Source: Lutimaribacter pacificus
Lineage (GTDB): Bacteria > Pseudomonadota > Alphaproteobacteria > Rhodobacterales > Rhodobacteraceae
NCBI RefSeq assembly: GCF_900142185.1
Contig: NZ_FQZZ01000003.1
Span: 310,001 to 374,000 of the forward strand
Direction: 5' to 3'
DNA length: 64,000 nucleotides
Under the pieces are notes generated by a model. The model saw only the letters and a list, made by a program, of their open reading frames with translations, was not told the origin of the DNA and searched no databases. The position numbers and the translations under genes were made by a program. Of this stretch, positions 1 through 7,570 are shown piece by piece. Numbering within the stretch: the first letter of the stretch is position 1; each line of letters opens with the position of its first letter.

Positions 1-270
1 CTGCCGCCGGGCGCCAGGGTGCTGGCGACCAACCCGTTTTGCGAAAACGCCGCGCTGGCCATCGGCGACAGCATCCTGACGGTGCAGGCCCATCCCGAAT
101 TCGGCCGCGACGTGATCGCGGGGCTGCTGGAGCATCGCGCCGGCGGGCTGGTGCCGGACGAGCAGATCGCCGACACCCGCGCGCGGCTGGACACACCCAC
201 CGAGGGCAGCGATTTCGGGGCGCGCATCGCCGCCTTTTTCCACCAGCACGCATCGGAGGGCGCGATATGA
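1..270 (+). CDS. Class I glutamine amidotransferase, 3' end only (partial)
   Basis: The open frame enters from the left edge, so only the last 89 residues are seen. The motif AHPEF fits the His and Glu of the catalytic triad of class I (GMP-synthase-like) amidotransferases; the nucleophilic Cys would lie outside the window. These enzymes hydrolyse glutamine or gamma-glutamyl amides. The stop overlaps the next start in ATGA, so it is translationally coupled to the glutamine synthetase-like gene. A role like PuuD, releasing glutamate from gamma-glutamyl intermediates, is an inference from that context. Confidence 0.8.
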   Translation: MPPGARVLATNPFCENAALAIGDSILTVQAHPEFGRDVIAGLLEHRAGGLVPDEQIADTRARLDTPTEGSDFGARIAAFFHQHASEGAI

Positions 271-1625
271 CCGACTGGACGGATCAGCTGCCCGAGGCCG
301 CCCGCGCCTATCTGGAAGGCCGCCGGCTGGACGAGGTGGAATGCATCGTTTCGGACCTGCCCGGCATCGCGCGGGGCAAGGCCGTCCCGGCGTCGAAATT
401 CGGGCGGATGAATTATTTTCACCTGCCCGACAGCATCTTCTACCAGACCATCACCGGCGACTGGGGCGAAGCGGCGGGCAAGGAGGGGTTCATCGAACGC
501 GACATGCTGCTTTACCCAGACATGTCCACCGCCACCGCCGCACCCTGGACCGCCGACTGGACCCTGCAGGTGATCCACGACGCCTTTGACCGCAAGGGCG
601 ATCCGATCCCGTTTTCCCCGCGCAACGTGCTGAAACGGGTGGTCAAGCTCTATCACGATCAGGGCTGGAAGCCGGTCGTCGCACCGGAGATGGAGTTCTA
701 CCTCGTCGCGCGCAACCTGGACCCGGCCAAGAAGATCGAGCCGATGATGGGCCGCTCTGGCCGGCCGGCGGCGGCGCGGCAGGCCTATTCGATGTCGGCG
801 GTGGACGAGTTCGGCCCGGTGATCGACGATATCTACGATTTCGCCGAGGCGCAGGGGTTCGAGATCGACGGCATCACGCAGGAGGGCGGCGCGGGGCAGC
901 TGGAGATCAACCTGCGCCACGGATCGCCGGTGAAGCTGGCCGACGAGGTGTTCTATTTCAAGCGCCTGATCCGCGAGGCGGCGCTGCGGCACGATTGCTT
1001 TGCCACCTTCATGGCCAAGCCCATCGCCGAGGAGCCGGGCAGCGCCATGCATATCCACCATTCGGTGCTGGATATCGAAACCGGGCAGAACATCTTTTCC
1101 GGCCCGCAGGGGGGTGAGACCGACGCGTTCTTCAACTTCCTCGGCGGGATGCAGAAATACCTGCCCTCGGTCATCGCGGTGATGGCGCCCTATGTGAACT
1201 CCTACCGCCGCTACGTGCGCGACCACGCGGCGCCGATCAACCTGGCCTGGGGGCGCGACAACCGCACCACCGGCATCCGCGTGCCGCTGTCGCAACCCGA
1301 AAGCCGCCGGGTCGAGAACCGGCTGGCGGGGATGGATTGCAACCCTTACCTCGGCATCGCGGCCTCGCTGGCCTGCGGATACCTGGGCCTGATGAACGAG
1401 GAATGGCCCGACAAGCAGTTCAAGGGCGACGCCTATGAAAGCGAAGAGGACATTCCCCGCGTGCTGGGCGAGGCGCTGGACCTGTTCGAAGGCGCGGACA
1501 AGCTGCACGAGGTGCTGGGCGAGGAATTCGCCCGCGTCTATGCCATCGTGAAACGCACCGAGTACGAGGAATTCCTGCAGGTGATCTCGCCCTGGGAACG
1601 CGAGCACCTGCTGCTGAACGTGTGA
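267..1625 (+). CDS. Glutamine synthetase family protein (gamma-glutamyl-amine ligase type)
   Basis: The 452-residue protein has the glutamine synthetase fold: an N-terminal beta-grasp part, then metal and ATP motifs PEMEFYL, GAGQLEINL, MHIHHS and the NRTTGIR arginine region. The ATG at 267 overlaps the upstream stop (ATGA); longer starts would run through the amidotransferase gene. It lacks the adenylylation-site region expected of housekeeping GlnA and resembles PuuA/IpuC-type enzymes, which ligate glutamate to putrescine or a monoamine using ATP in the cytoplasm. Neighbours (amidotransferase, FAD oxidase, aminotransferases) support amine catabolism. The actual amine cannot be told from sequence. 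Confidence 0.85.
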   Translation: MTDWTDQLPEAARAYLEGRRLDEVECIVSDLPGIARGKAVPASKFGRMNYFHLPDSIFYQTITGDWGEAAGKEGFIERDMLLYPDMSTATAAPWTADWTLQVIHDAFDRKGDPIPFSPRNVLKRVVKLYHDQGWKPVVAPEMEFYLVARNLDPAKKIEPMMGRSGRPAAARQAYSMSAVDEFGPVIDDIYDFAEAQGFEIDGITQEGGAGQLEINLRHGSPVKLADEVFYFKRLIREAALRHDCFATFMAKPIAEEPGSAMHIHHSVLDIETGQNIFSGPQGGETDAFFNFLGGMQKYLPSVIAVMAPYVNSYRRYVRDHAAPINLAWGRDNRTTGIRVPLSQPESRRVENRLAGMDCNPYLGIAASLACGYLGLMNEEWPDKQFKGDAYESEEDIPRVLGEALDLFEGADKLHEVLGEEFARVYAIVKRTEYEEFLQVISPWEREHLLLNV

Positions 1626-1644
1626 TCCCGGACGGGTCGGCGAC

Positions 1645-1693
1645 GGGGGGCGCTGCCCCCCGCACCCCCCGGAGTATTTCCGGCAAGATGAAG
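1645..1693 (+). repeat. Rhodobacterales-type intergenic repeat, GGAGTATTT family
   Basis: A G-run/C-run hairpin (GGGGGGCGCTGCCCCCC) is followed by a C-rich stretch, GGAGTATTT and GGCAAGATGAAG. Related copies in this window lie near 10793, 14941, 39792 and 53051. It sits between two apparently co-transcribed genes, so it may be an RNA processing or attenuation element. Confidence 0.6.
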
Positions 1694-1709
1694 GACAAGG
1701 GGCGCCCTC

Positions 1710-3014
1710 ATGGACCTGCTTTACGCCAATGACCGCAAGGGCACCTATCCGCAAAGCTGGTATGCCGCCACCGCCCACGAGGCGCCCGACCGGCCCGAAC
1801 TGACGGGCGAGGTGCGGGCCGATGTCTGCGTGGTCGGCGGCGGGTTCACCGGGCTGTCCACCGCGCTGCACCTGGCGGAGCGGGGTGTGGACGTGGTCCT
1901 GGTCGAGGCACATCGCGTGGGGTTCGGCGCCTCGGGGCGCAATGGCGGGCAACTGGGCAGCGGCCAGCGGCAGGACCAGGAGGCGCTGATCCGCATGGTG
2001 GGGCGCGACGACGCGCGGCACCTGTGGCTGCTGGGCGAAGAGGCCAAGCAGGTCGTGCGCGGCCTGATCGAGACCCACGGGATCGACTGCGATTACCGCC
2101 CCGGCGTGGCCTGGACCGGATTTTCCGATGGCGAGGCACGGGACCTGCACGGCTATGCCGACCTGCTGGAGCGTGAATACGGCTATGACCGGATCGAGCG
2201 GCTGGATGCGCAGGCGTGCCATGCGCTCTGCCCCTCGCCCGCCTACAAGGGCGGGATACTGGACATGGGCGCGGGCCACCTGCACCCGCTGAATTTCGTG
2301 CTGGGGCTGGCGCGCGCGGCCGAGGCAGCGGGTGTGCGGATATTCGAGCGCAGCCATGTCCATCACGTCGCCGACGGCAGCCCCGCGACGGTGCGTTGCG
2401 ACAAGGGCCGGGTGGTGGCCGAAACCGTGGTGCTGGCCGGCAACGGCTATCTCGGCGGGATGAACCGCAAGGTGGCGGCGCGGGTGATGCCGATCAACAA
2501 TTACGTGGTGGCGACCGAACCGCTGGGCGAGTGCGCGGCGCAGGTGCTGACCCGCGACGTGGCGGTGGCCGATACGAAATTCGTGGTCAACTACTTTCGG
2601 CTGAGCCGCGACGGGCGGCTGCTGTTCGGGGGCGGCGAAAGCTATGGTTACCGCTTTCCCGACGACATCGCCGCCAAGGTGCGCAAGCCGATGCTGGAGA
2701 TCTTTCCGCATCTGCGCGACGTGAAGATCGACCATGCCTGGGGCGGCACGCTGGCAATCACGATGAAGCGGCTGCCCTACCTGGGCCGGGTGGGCAAAAG
2801 CATCCTGTCCTCCTCGGGCTATTCGGGGCACGGGGTGGGCACGGCCACCCATGCCGGGCTGCTGATGGCGCAGGCGATCCTCGGGCGCAGCGCGGGGTTC
2901 GATGCGATGGCGCGGCTGCCGGTGCCGCGGTTTCCGGGCGGGCCGGCCTTTCGCACGCCGCTGCTGACGCTGGCGATGACCTGGTACGCGCTGCGCGACC
3001 GGCTGGGCGTCTGA
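1710..3014 (+). CDS. NAD(P)/FAD-dependent amine oxidoreductase (PuuB-like, DAO family)
   Basis: The 434-residue protein opens with a dinucleotide-binding motif, VCVVGGGFTGLSTALHLAE near residues 40-58, followed by an acidic strand end (LVEA), as in the D-amino-acid oxidase family. A C-terminal GYSGHGV motif is the second FAD contact typical of this family. PuuB-like enzymes oxidise gamma-glutamylputrescine to the aldehyde, giving H2O2 and ammonia. It lies 84 bp after the glutamine synthetase-like gene, with a GGAGTATTT repeat between them. The substrate is inferred from the neighbourhood; a glycine or sarcosine oxidase-like activity remains possible. Confidence 0.8.
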   Translation: MDLLYANDRKGTYPQSWYAATAHEAPDRPELTGEVRADVCVVGGGFTGLSTALHLAERGVDVVLVEAHRVGFGASGRNGGQLGSGQRQDQEALIRMVGRDDARHLWLLGEEAKQVVRGLIETHGIDCDYRPGVAWTGFSDGEARDLHGYADLLEREYGYDRIERLDAQACHALCPSPAYKGGILDMGAGHLHPLNFVLGLARAAEAAGVRIFERSHVHHVADGSPATVRCDKGRVVAETVVLAGNGYLGGMNRKVAARVMPINNYVVATEPLGECAAQVLTRDVAVADTKFVVNYFRLSRDGRLLFGGGESYGYRFPDDIAAKVRKPMLEIFPHLRDVKIDHAWGGTLAITMKRLPYLGRVGKSILSSSGYSGHGVGTATHAGLLMAQAILGRSAGFDAMARLPVPRFPGGPAFRTPLLTLAMTWYALRDRLGV

Positions 3015-3134
3015 CACCCTGCAGGCAGGACAGGAGGAAACCCGCGCGGCACCCCGCCGACGCGGGCAACGGGCTTGAATTTTTCCGGCTTTCCTTTAAG
3101 AAAACCGAAAAGGGATTTCAGGAAAGCCGAAAAC

Positions 3135-4331
3135 ATGACCCTCGCCCCCAATGTCTATGACGCCGAGCCCATCCCCGACGCCGCCCGCGCCGAGATCGAG
3201 CGGTTGCTGCAATCGGGCGATCTGTTCCGCTATACCGCGCCGCAGGATGCGCCGGTGGCGCTGCTGGAGCGTGAGTTTGCCGAGATGATGGGCGCGCGCT
3301 ATGCGCTGGCGGTGTCGTCCTGCTCGGCGGCGCTGTTTTTGTCGCTCAAGGCGCTGGACCTGCCGCGCGGCGCGAAGGTCCTGATCCCGGCCTTCACCTT
3401 CGCCGCCGTGCCCTCGTCCATCGTGCACGCGGATTGCGAGCCGCTGCTGTGCGAGGTGGGCGAGGATTACCGCATCGACCTGGACGACCTGAACAGGAAG
3501 ATCGGACAGGCGGACGCGGTGATGATCAGCCACATGCGCGGCCATACCAGCGACATGGACGCGATCATGCAGGCCGCCGCCGCCCGTGGCCTGCCGGTGA
3601 TCGAGGATGCGGCGCATTCGCTGGGCACCACGTGGGACGGGCGCAACATCGGCACCATCGGCAGGATCGGCTGCTTCAGCTTCCAGTCCTACAAGCTGCT
3701 GAACAGCGGCGAGGGCGGCATCCTGATCACCGACGACGCGGATATCCTGGCCCGCGCGGTCATCATGTCGGGCGCCTATGAACATAACTGGCGCAAGCAC
3801 GGCACCGATCCCGCGCTTGAAACCGCCTTTGCGCGGCACCAGAACCGGCTGCCGCTTTACAATCTGCGGCTGGGCAACCTGTCGGCGGCGGTGGTGCGCG
3901 CGCAACTGGCCGAGGTGGCGCGGCGGGTGCGCGACGGGCGGCGCAACCACGACCGGGTGGCCGCGCAGCTGAACCTGTCGCCCTGGATCGAGGTGCCGGA
4001 AAAGCTGGCCAAGGAAGAGCGCGCACCGGATTCCATCCAGTTCAACCTGTGCGGCATGACAGAGGACGAGACCCGCGCCTTTGCCGATGCCGCCGCCGCG
4101 CGCGGCGTCAAGGTGCAGGTCTTCGGCCTGAGCACCGACAACGCGCGCGCCTATTGGAACTGGCAGTTCCTGCACGACCTGCCCGAGCTGCCGCAGACGC
4201 GCGCCATGCTGATGCGGGCCTGCGACGTGCGCCTGCCCGCCCGGCTGACGCCCGAGGAATGCGATTTCGTGGCCGACGCGCTGGTGCGCGCGGCGCAGGA
4301 CGTCAAGGGCAACCTGCGCGCCACCGCCTGA
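3135..4331 (+). CDS. DegT/DnrJ/EryC1/StrS family aminotransferase
   Basis: The 398-residue PLP enzyme is of fold type I. The Schiff-base lysine is K187 in SFQSYKLLNSGEGG and the PLP pyridine-binding Asp is D158 in VIEDAAHS. The start at 3135 is chosen because AGGAAAG precedes it at good spacing; a start 60 bp upstream would add a Lys/Arg-rich segment not expected in the family. DegT enzymes usually aminate keto-sugars or cyclitols with glutamate or glutamine as donor. Its place beside amine-catabolism genes and a second aminotransferase suggests another role here; the substrate is unknown. Confidence 0.8.
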   Translation: MTLAPNVYDAEPIPDAARAEIERLLQSGDLFRYTAPQDAPVALLEREFAEMMGARYALAVSSCSAALFLSLKALDLPRGAKVLIPAFTFAAVPSSIVHADCEPLLCEVGEDYRIDLDDLNRKIGQADAVMISHMRGHTSDMDAIMQAAAARGLPVIEDAAHSLGTTWDGRNIGTIGRIGCFSFQSYKLLNSGEGGILITDDADILARAVIMSGAYEHNWRKHGTDPALETAFARHQNRLPLYNLRLGNLSAAVVRAQLAEVARRVRDGRRNHDRVAAQLNLSPWIEVPEKLAKEERAPDSIQFNLCGMTEDETRAFADAAAARGVKVQVFGLSTDNARAYWNWQFLHDLPELPQTRAMLMRACDVRLPARLTPEECDFVADALVRAAQDVKGNLRATA

Positions 4332-4388
4332 CCGCCACTGGACAACCGCCCCGCCCCCGCCCATCCTGCCCGAAACAGGAGAGACGGC

Positions 4389-5291
4389 ATGGCGGATTTC
4401 AGCAAGGGCGCGGCATGGATGGCGGGGGAGATCCTGCCGATATCCGAGGCGAAGATCGGCGTCACGGATTGGGGGCTGACCCATTCCGATATCACCTATG
4501 ACGTGGTGCCGGTGTGGAAGGGCGGGTTCTTCCGGCTGGACGATTACCTCGACCGGTTCCTGGACAGCCTTGCCGCGATGCGCCTCGATCCCGGGCTGAC
4601 GCGCGACCGGATGGTGCAGGCGCTGGCGGACATGATGACCGCCAGCGGGTTGCAGGACGCCTATTGCGCGATGGTCTGCGCGCGCGGCGTGCCCGTCATC
4701 CCCGGCAGCCGCGATCCGCGCGACTGCGCCAATCATTTCTACGCCTGGTGCGTGCCCTATGTGCATGTGATCCCGTTCGATCTGGCCGAGGCCGGGGCCA
4801 GCGCGCTGATCCCCGACACCCCCCGCCGCATCCCCGAGAACAGCGTGAACCCGCGCGCCAAGAACTATCACTGGGGCGATTTCACCGACGGGCTGTTCCA
4901 GGCGAAAGAGGCCGGGTTCGACACCGTGATCCTGCTGGATCACGCGGGCAACGTGACCGAGGGGCCGGGCTTCAACGCCTTCGCGCTGAAAGGCGGCCGG
5001 GTGATCACCTCGGGGCACGGGGTGCTGGGCGGGATCACCCGGCGCACGGTGCTGGAGATGGCGCAGGAGGCCGGGCTGACCTGCGAGGAGCGCGCGCTGC
5101 CGCTGGAGGAATTCCTGGACGCGGACGAGGTGTTCCTGTCTTCGTCCGGCGGGGGTGTGACGCCGATCGTCCGGGTGAACGACCGGGTATTCGGCAACGG
5201 CGTACCGGGGCCGGTGGCGCGCAGGCTGCGGCAAACCTATTTCGACTGGCTGGAAGCGCCGCGTTTTCGCACCGCGATCGCGTATCGGTAA
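4389..5291 (+). CDS. Fold-type IV aminotransferase, (R)-amine transaminase-like
   Basis: The 300-residue protein carries class IV motifs: K158 in RAKNYHWGDF forms the PLP aldimine, VTEGPGFNAF holds the cofactor glutamate, and a C-terminal SSSGGGVTP loop binds phosphate. The N-terminal THSDITYDVVPVW segment (H32, Y37, V39) and R108 in PGSRD align, from memory, with positions typical of (R)-selective amine transaminases rather than branched-chain aminotransferases. A strong ribosome site (CAGGAGAG) precedes ATG. It ends 16 bp before a convergent lysR gene. A D-amino-acid or branched-chain transaminase is the alternative. Confidence 0.8.
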   Translation: MADFSKGAAWMAGEILPISEAKIGVTDWGLTHSDITYDVVPVWKGGFFRLDDYLDRFLDSLAAMRLDPGLTRDRMVQALADMMTASGLQDAYCAMVCARGVPVIPGSRDPRDCANHFYAWCVPYVHVIPFDLAEAGASALIPDTPRRIPENSVNPRAKNYHWGDFTDGLFQAKEAGFDTVILLDHAGNVTEGPGFNAFALKGGRVITSGHGVLGGITRRTVLEMAQEAGLTCEERALPLEEFLDADEVFLSSSGGGVTPIVRVNDRVFGNGVPGPVARRLRQTYFDWLEAPRFRTAIAYR

Positions 5292-5306
5292 GCCGCGCGC
5301 GCCCCG

Positions 5307-6272
5307 TCAGTGCATGGTCAGCACGTCGGCGACAAAGGGATAGGCCGCAACCGCCGGGTCGATCACCACCTCCTGCAGCAGCGGCTTGAGTTCCGACGCG
5401 ACGCGGGCGGGCATGTCCTGCAGGATGCCCTTGCGCGCAGTCAGGGTGATGGTGCGCGACAGCGGCGCGAAGGGCAGCGGCATCACGTCGATCTGGTCGG
5501 CAAAGCGGCGCGCGCGCATCAGCGCCAGCGGCGTCAGGATCGTCCAGCCCGCGCCCTGCCCCACCATCGCAAGGATCGCGTGATAGCTGTCCAGCTCGAA
5601 CCGCTGCGACAGGGTCAGGTTCTGCCGCGCAAGGTGCGATGCGATCAGCCGGCCCATGTGGTGACGGGTGGTGTATTGCACCAGCGGCATGGTCTTGAGC
5701 TGTTTCAGCAAGTCGCGGTCGGGACGGATGCGCCCCCGTGGCGCGGCCACGACGAAGCCCTCGGTCAGCAGCGGGTGCAGTTCCATCCAGTCGGCCTCGG
5801 CCCCCATCTGGGCAGCCACGATCACGTCGAGGGCGCGGGCATCCAGCAGGTCGTGCAGGTAATGGCTGGCCCCGGTTTCCAGCAGGAACTGGCTGGTCCT
5901 GAGATCGCCGGCCAGCCGCGTCAGCAGCCGCGGGGTCACGTCGGCCTCGAAATCCTCGATCATGCCCAGGCGGAACCGCGTGAGGTTGGTCATGTCGGCC
6001 ATCGCCAGCTCGGCGCGGGCCAGCGCGGCCTCGTTCAGGATGGCACCGGCGCGGCGGCGGAAAATCTCGCCCGCCGGGGTCAGCACCACGGGACGCGTGT
6101 TGCGTTGCAGCAGCGTGGCGCCGATCGCGCCTTCGAGGTTGGTCAGTTGCTGGCTGACGGCCGAGGGACTGGCCCCCAGCCGCCGCGCCGCGGCCGAGAT
6201 GCTGCCCTCTTCGGCGGTGGCAACGAAGACCTCGACCCCCCAGAGCGTGATCCGGCCGGGGCTGTCCACCAT
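5307..6272 (-). CDS. LysR-family transcriptional regulator
   Basis: The 321-residue protein has an N-terminal winged helix-turn-helix around residues 10-70 (AARRLGASPSAVSQQLTNLE), then an effector-binding domain. It starts 6 bp after phaR ends on the same strand, so it is probably co-transcribed as the last gene of the pha side. No typical LysR-divergent partner is present. The effector and target are unknown; the adjacent aminotransferase genes or PHB metabolism are both possible. Confidence 0.85.
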   Translation of the reverse strand: MVDSPGRITLWGVEVFVATAEEGSISAAARRLGASPSAVSQQLTNLEGAIGATLLQRNTRPVVLTPAGEIFRRRAGAILNEAALARAELAMADMTNLTRFRLGMIEDFEADVTPRLLTRLAGDLRTSQFLLETGASHYLHDLLDARALDVIVAAQMGAEADWMELHPLLTEGFVVAAPRGRIRPDRDLLKQLKTMPLVQYTTRHHMGRLIASHLARQNLTLSQRFELDSYHAILAMVGQGAGWTILTPLALMRARRFADQIDVMPLPFAPLSRTITLTARKGILQDMPARVASELKPLLQEVVIDPAVAAYPFVADVLTMH

Positions 6273-6278
6273 GTCCGG

Positions 6279-6851
6279 TTACTTGTCCATCTTCGACAGC
6301 TTGGCCTGCAGGTCGGCAAGCTGGCGCTTGATCTCGTCCAGGTCGTCGGTATCGCCGGCATCGTCCTTGCCCGGCTCGGCCTCGGGTTCGGTGCCCGGCC
6401 CGCTCCACTGGCCGGACATGCCGCTGGTCATCGCCTTGAGAAACGCCTGTTGCTGCGCCTGCAGCGCCTCGAAGCCGGGCATCTGCGCCATCGGGTTCAC
6501 CTTGACCATGTTCTCCATCATCTTGGACTGGCCGTCGCGCAGCATCTCGAACGACGCCTGCAGGAATTGCGGCACCATCGAACCGGCCTGATCGGTGTAG
6601 GACCGCACCAGGTCCGTCAGCACGCTGACCGGCAGCATGGTTTCGCCCCGGCTTTCGTGTTCGGCAATGATCTGAAGAAGATACTGGCGTGTCAGGTCGT
6701 CTCCCGATTTCAGATCGACGATCTGAACCTCGCGCCCGTCGCGGATGAACCCGGCGATATCCTCGAGCGTGACGTAATCGCTGGTTTCGGTGTTGTAGAG
6801 CCGCCGACTGGCATAGCGTTTGATCAGCAGCGTTTTCTTGTCTTCGGCCAC
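6279..6851 (-). CDS. phaR: PhaR, polyhydroxyalkanoate synthesis repressor
   Basis: The 190-residue protein begins with the PHB/PHA accumulation regulator DNA-binding domain (IKRYASRRLYNTETSDYV, about residues 10-75), followed by a PHB-binding central part and an acidic coiled tail (LDEIKRQLADLQAKLSK). In this family PhaR represses phaP and itself, and is released when it binds nascent PHB granules. It has its own promoter region because a strong terminator separates it from phaP. A degenerate copy of the PhaR operator lies just upstream at 6869-6881, consistent with autoregulation. Confidence 0.95.
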   Translation of the reverse strand: MAEDKKTLLIKRYASRRLYNTETSDYVTLEDIAGFIRDGREVQIVDLKSGDDLTRQYLLQIIAEHESRGETMLPVSVLTDLVRSYTDQAGSMVPQFLQASFEMLRDGQSKMMENMVKVNPMAQMPGFEALQAQQQAFLKAMTSGMSGQWSGPGTEPEAEPGKDDAGDTDDLDEIKRQLADLQAKLSKMDK

Positions 6852-6868
6852 TTGGCGGTCCTCCCCGA

Positions 6869-6881
6869 TGCAGCGGTGCAG
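6869..6881. promoter_or_regulatory. Probable degenerate PhaR operator before phaR
   Basis: TGCAGCGGTGCAG differs by one base from the operator at 7532 (TGCTGCGGTGCAG). It lies 18-30 bp upstream of the phaR start codon, a position suited to autorepression. Inference from motif and position. Confidence 0.5.
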
Positions 6882-6905
6882 AAAAACACTAGGACAGGCC
6901 GGATC

Positions 6906-6935
6906 AAAAAGAAAGGGCGGGCAAAATGCCCGCCC
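6906..6935 (-). terminator. Rho-independent terminator of phaP
   Basis: Read on the minus strand: GGGCGGGC, loop ATTTT, GCCCGCCC, then a T-rich tract (TTTCTTTTTG). Perfect 8-bp stem, 56 bp beyond the phaP stop. It separates phaP transcription from phaR. Confidence 0.9.
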
Positions 6936-6990
6936 ATCGTCTGCATCCGTCAGGGAGGAGGGAGGATGCAGCCTTGTTCCTGCCCGCGCC

Positions 6991-7437
6991 TTACTTGGCG
7001 GCGGTGGCCTTCTTGGCGGCCGCGGTGGCGTCCTTGGTCATCTTCTGGACGGTGGCCGATGCTTCCTCGGTCATGTCCTTGCCGGCGGCCATCATCAGCT
7101 CGACGGTGTCCATCTGGACCTTCTTGGCGACCTCGGCGAAGGCGGCCATGTTCTCGGCGGCGACCTCGGCCTGGGCCGATGCGAAGTCGGTCATCGCCTT
7201 GGCGTAGTCTGCCGGCTCGGTCTTGGCCTTGGTCATGTCGGCCAGCTTGGCCAGGGTTTCCTTGGTCCACTTGGCGGAAATCTCCGAGGATTTCCCGGCG
7301 GCGTCCAGCGCCACGCCGGCCAGCTTTTCGTTCAGCGTGGCCTGGGTCTTGAAAGCGTCTTCCATCACCTTGGTGTCGACGGGGAAGGCACCCATCATGT
7401 CCTTCATCATCGCGGTGAAATCTTGCGTCTTAGCCAT
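6991..7437 (-). CDS. phaP: PhaP, phasin (PHB granule-associated protein)
   Basis: The 148-residue protein is Ala/Lys/Met-rich and predicted wholly helical, with the phasin-family core (KTQATLNEKLAGVALDAAGK near residues 25-45) and a Lys/Ala-rich C-terminus (ATAAAKKATAAK). Phasins coat intracellular PHB granules and control their number and size. The start at 7437 follows AGGAAC at normal spacing; longer starts would run through two PhaR operators. It lies between phaC upstream and phaR downstream on the same strand, with its own operators (7504, 7532) and terminator (6906). Confidence 0.92.
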   Translation of the reverse strand: MAKTQDFTAMMKDMMGAFPVDTKVMEDAFKTQATLNEKLAGVALDAAGKSSEISAKWTKETLAKLADMTKAKTEPADYAKAMTDFASAQAEVAAENMAAFAEVAKKVQMDTVELMMAAGKDMTEEASATVQKMTKDATAAAKKATAAK

Positions 7438-7503
7438 AGTTCCTGATCCTTTGCATTCCGCGCCGGGCCATCCCCGGCTTTCTGCGTCTGCAAGGAACAT
7501 ACA

Positions 7504-7518
7504 TGCTGCACCGCAGCA
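7504..7518. promoter_or_regulatory. PhaR operator 1 upstream of phaP
   Basis: TGCTGC-ACC-GCAGCA is a perfect palindrome containing CTGC-N3-GCAG, the type of TGC-rich site reported for PhaR in Paracoccus and Rhodobacter. It lies 67-81 bp upstream of the phaP start. Confidence 0.85.
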
Positions 7519-7531
7519 TTTCAAGTACCCA

Positions 7532-7545
7532 TGCTGCGGTGCAGC
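7532..7545. promoter_or_regulatory. PhaR operator 2 upstream of phaP
   Basis: TGCTGCGGTGCAGC contains CTGC-GGT-GCAG. Its centre is 28 bp from that of operator 1. Both sites lie between the phaC stop and the phaP start, so they probably control phaP alone. Confidence 0.8.
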
Positions 7546-7570
7546 GAAAAATCGCCTTACCCCAGGGAAA

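Noticed and set aside
3096-5234. A 712-codon open frame on the minus strand opposite the two aminotransferase genes
   Set aside because: It is rich in Arg/His/Gln/Gly, lacks any domain, and lies antisense to genes with clear active-site motifs; it is a shadow produced by high third-position GC. The same applies to 21632-23734 (+), 25303-28137 (+), 14813-17107 (-) and 31822-34860 (-).
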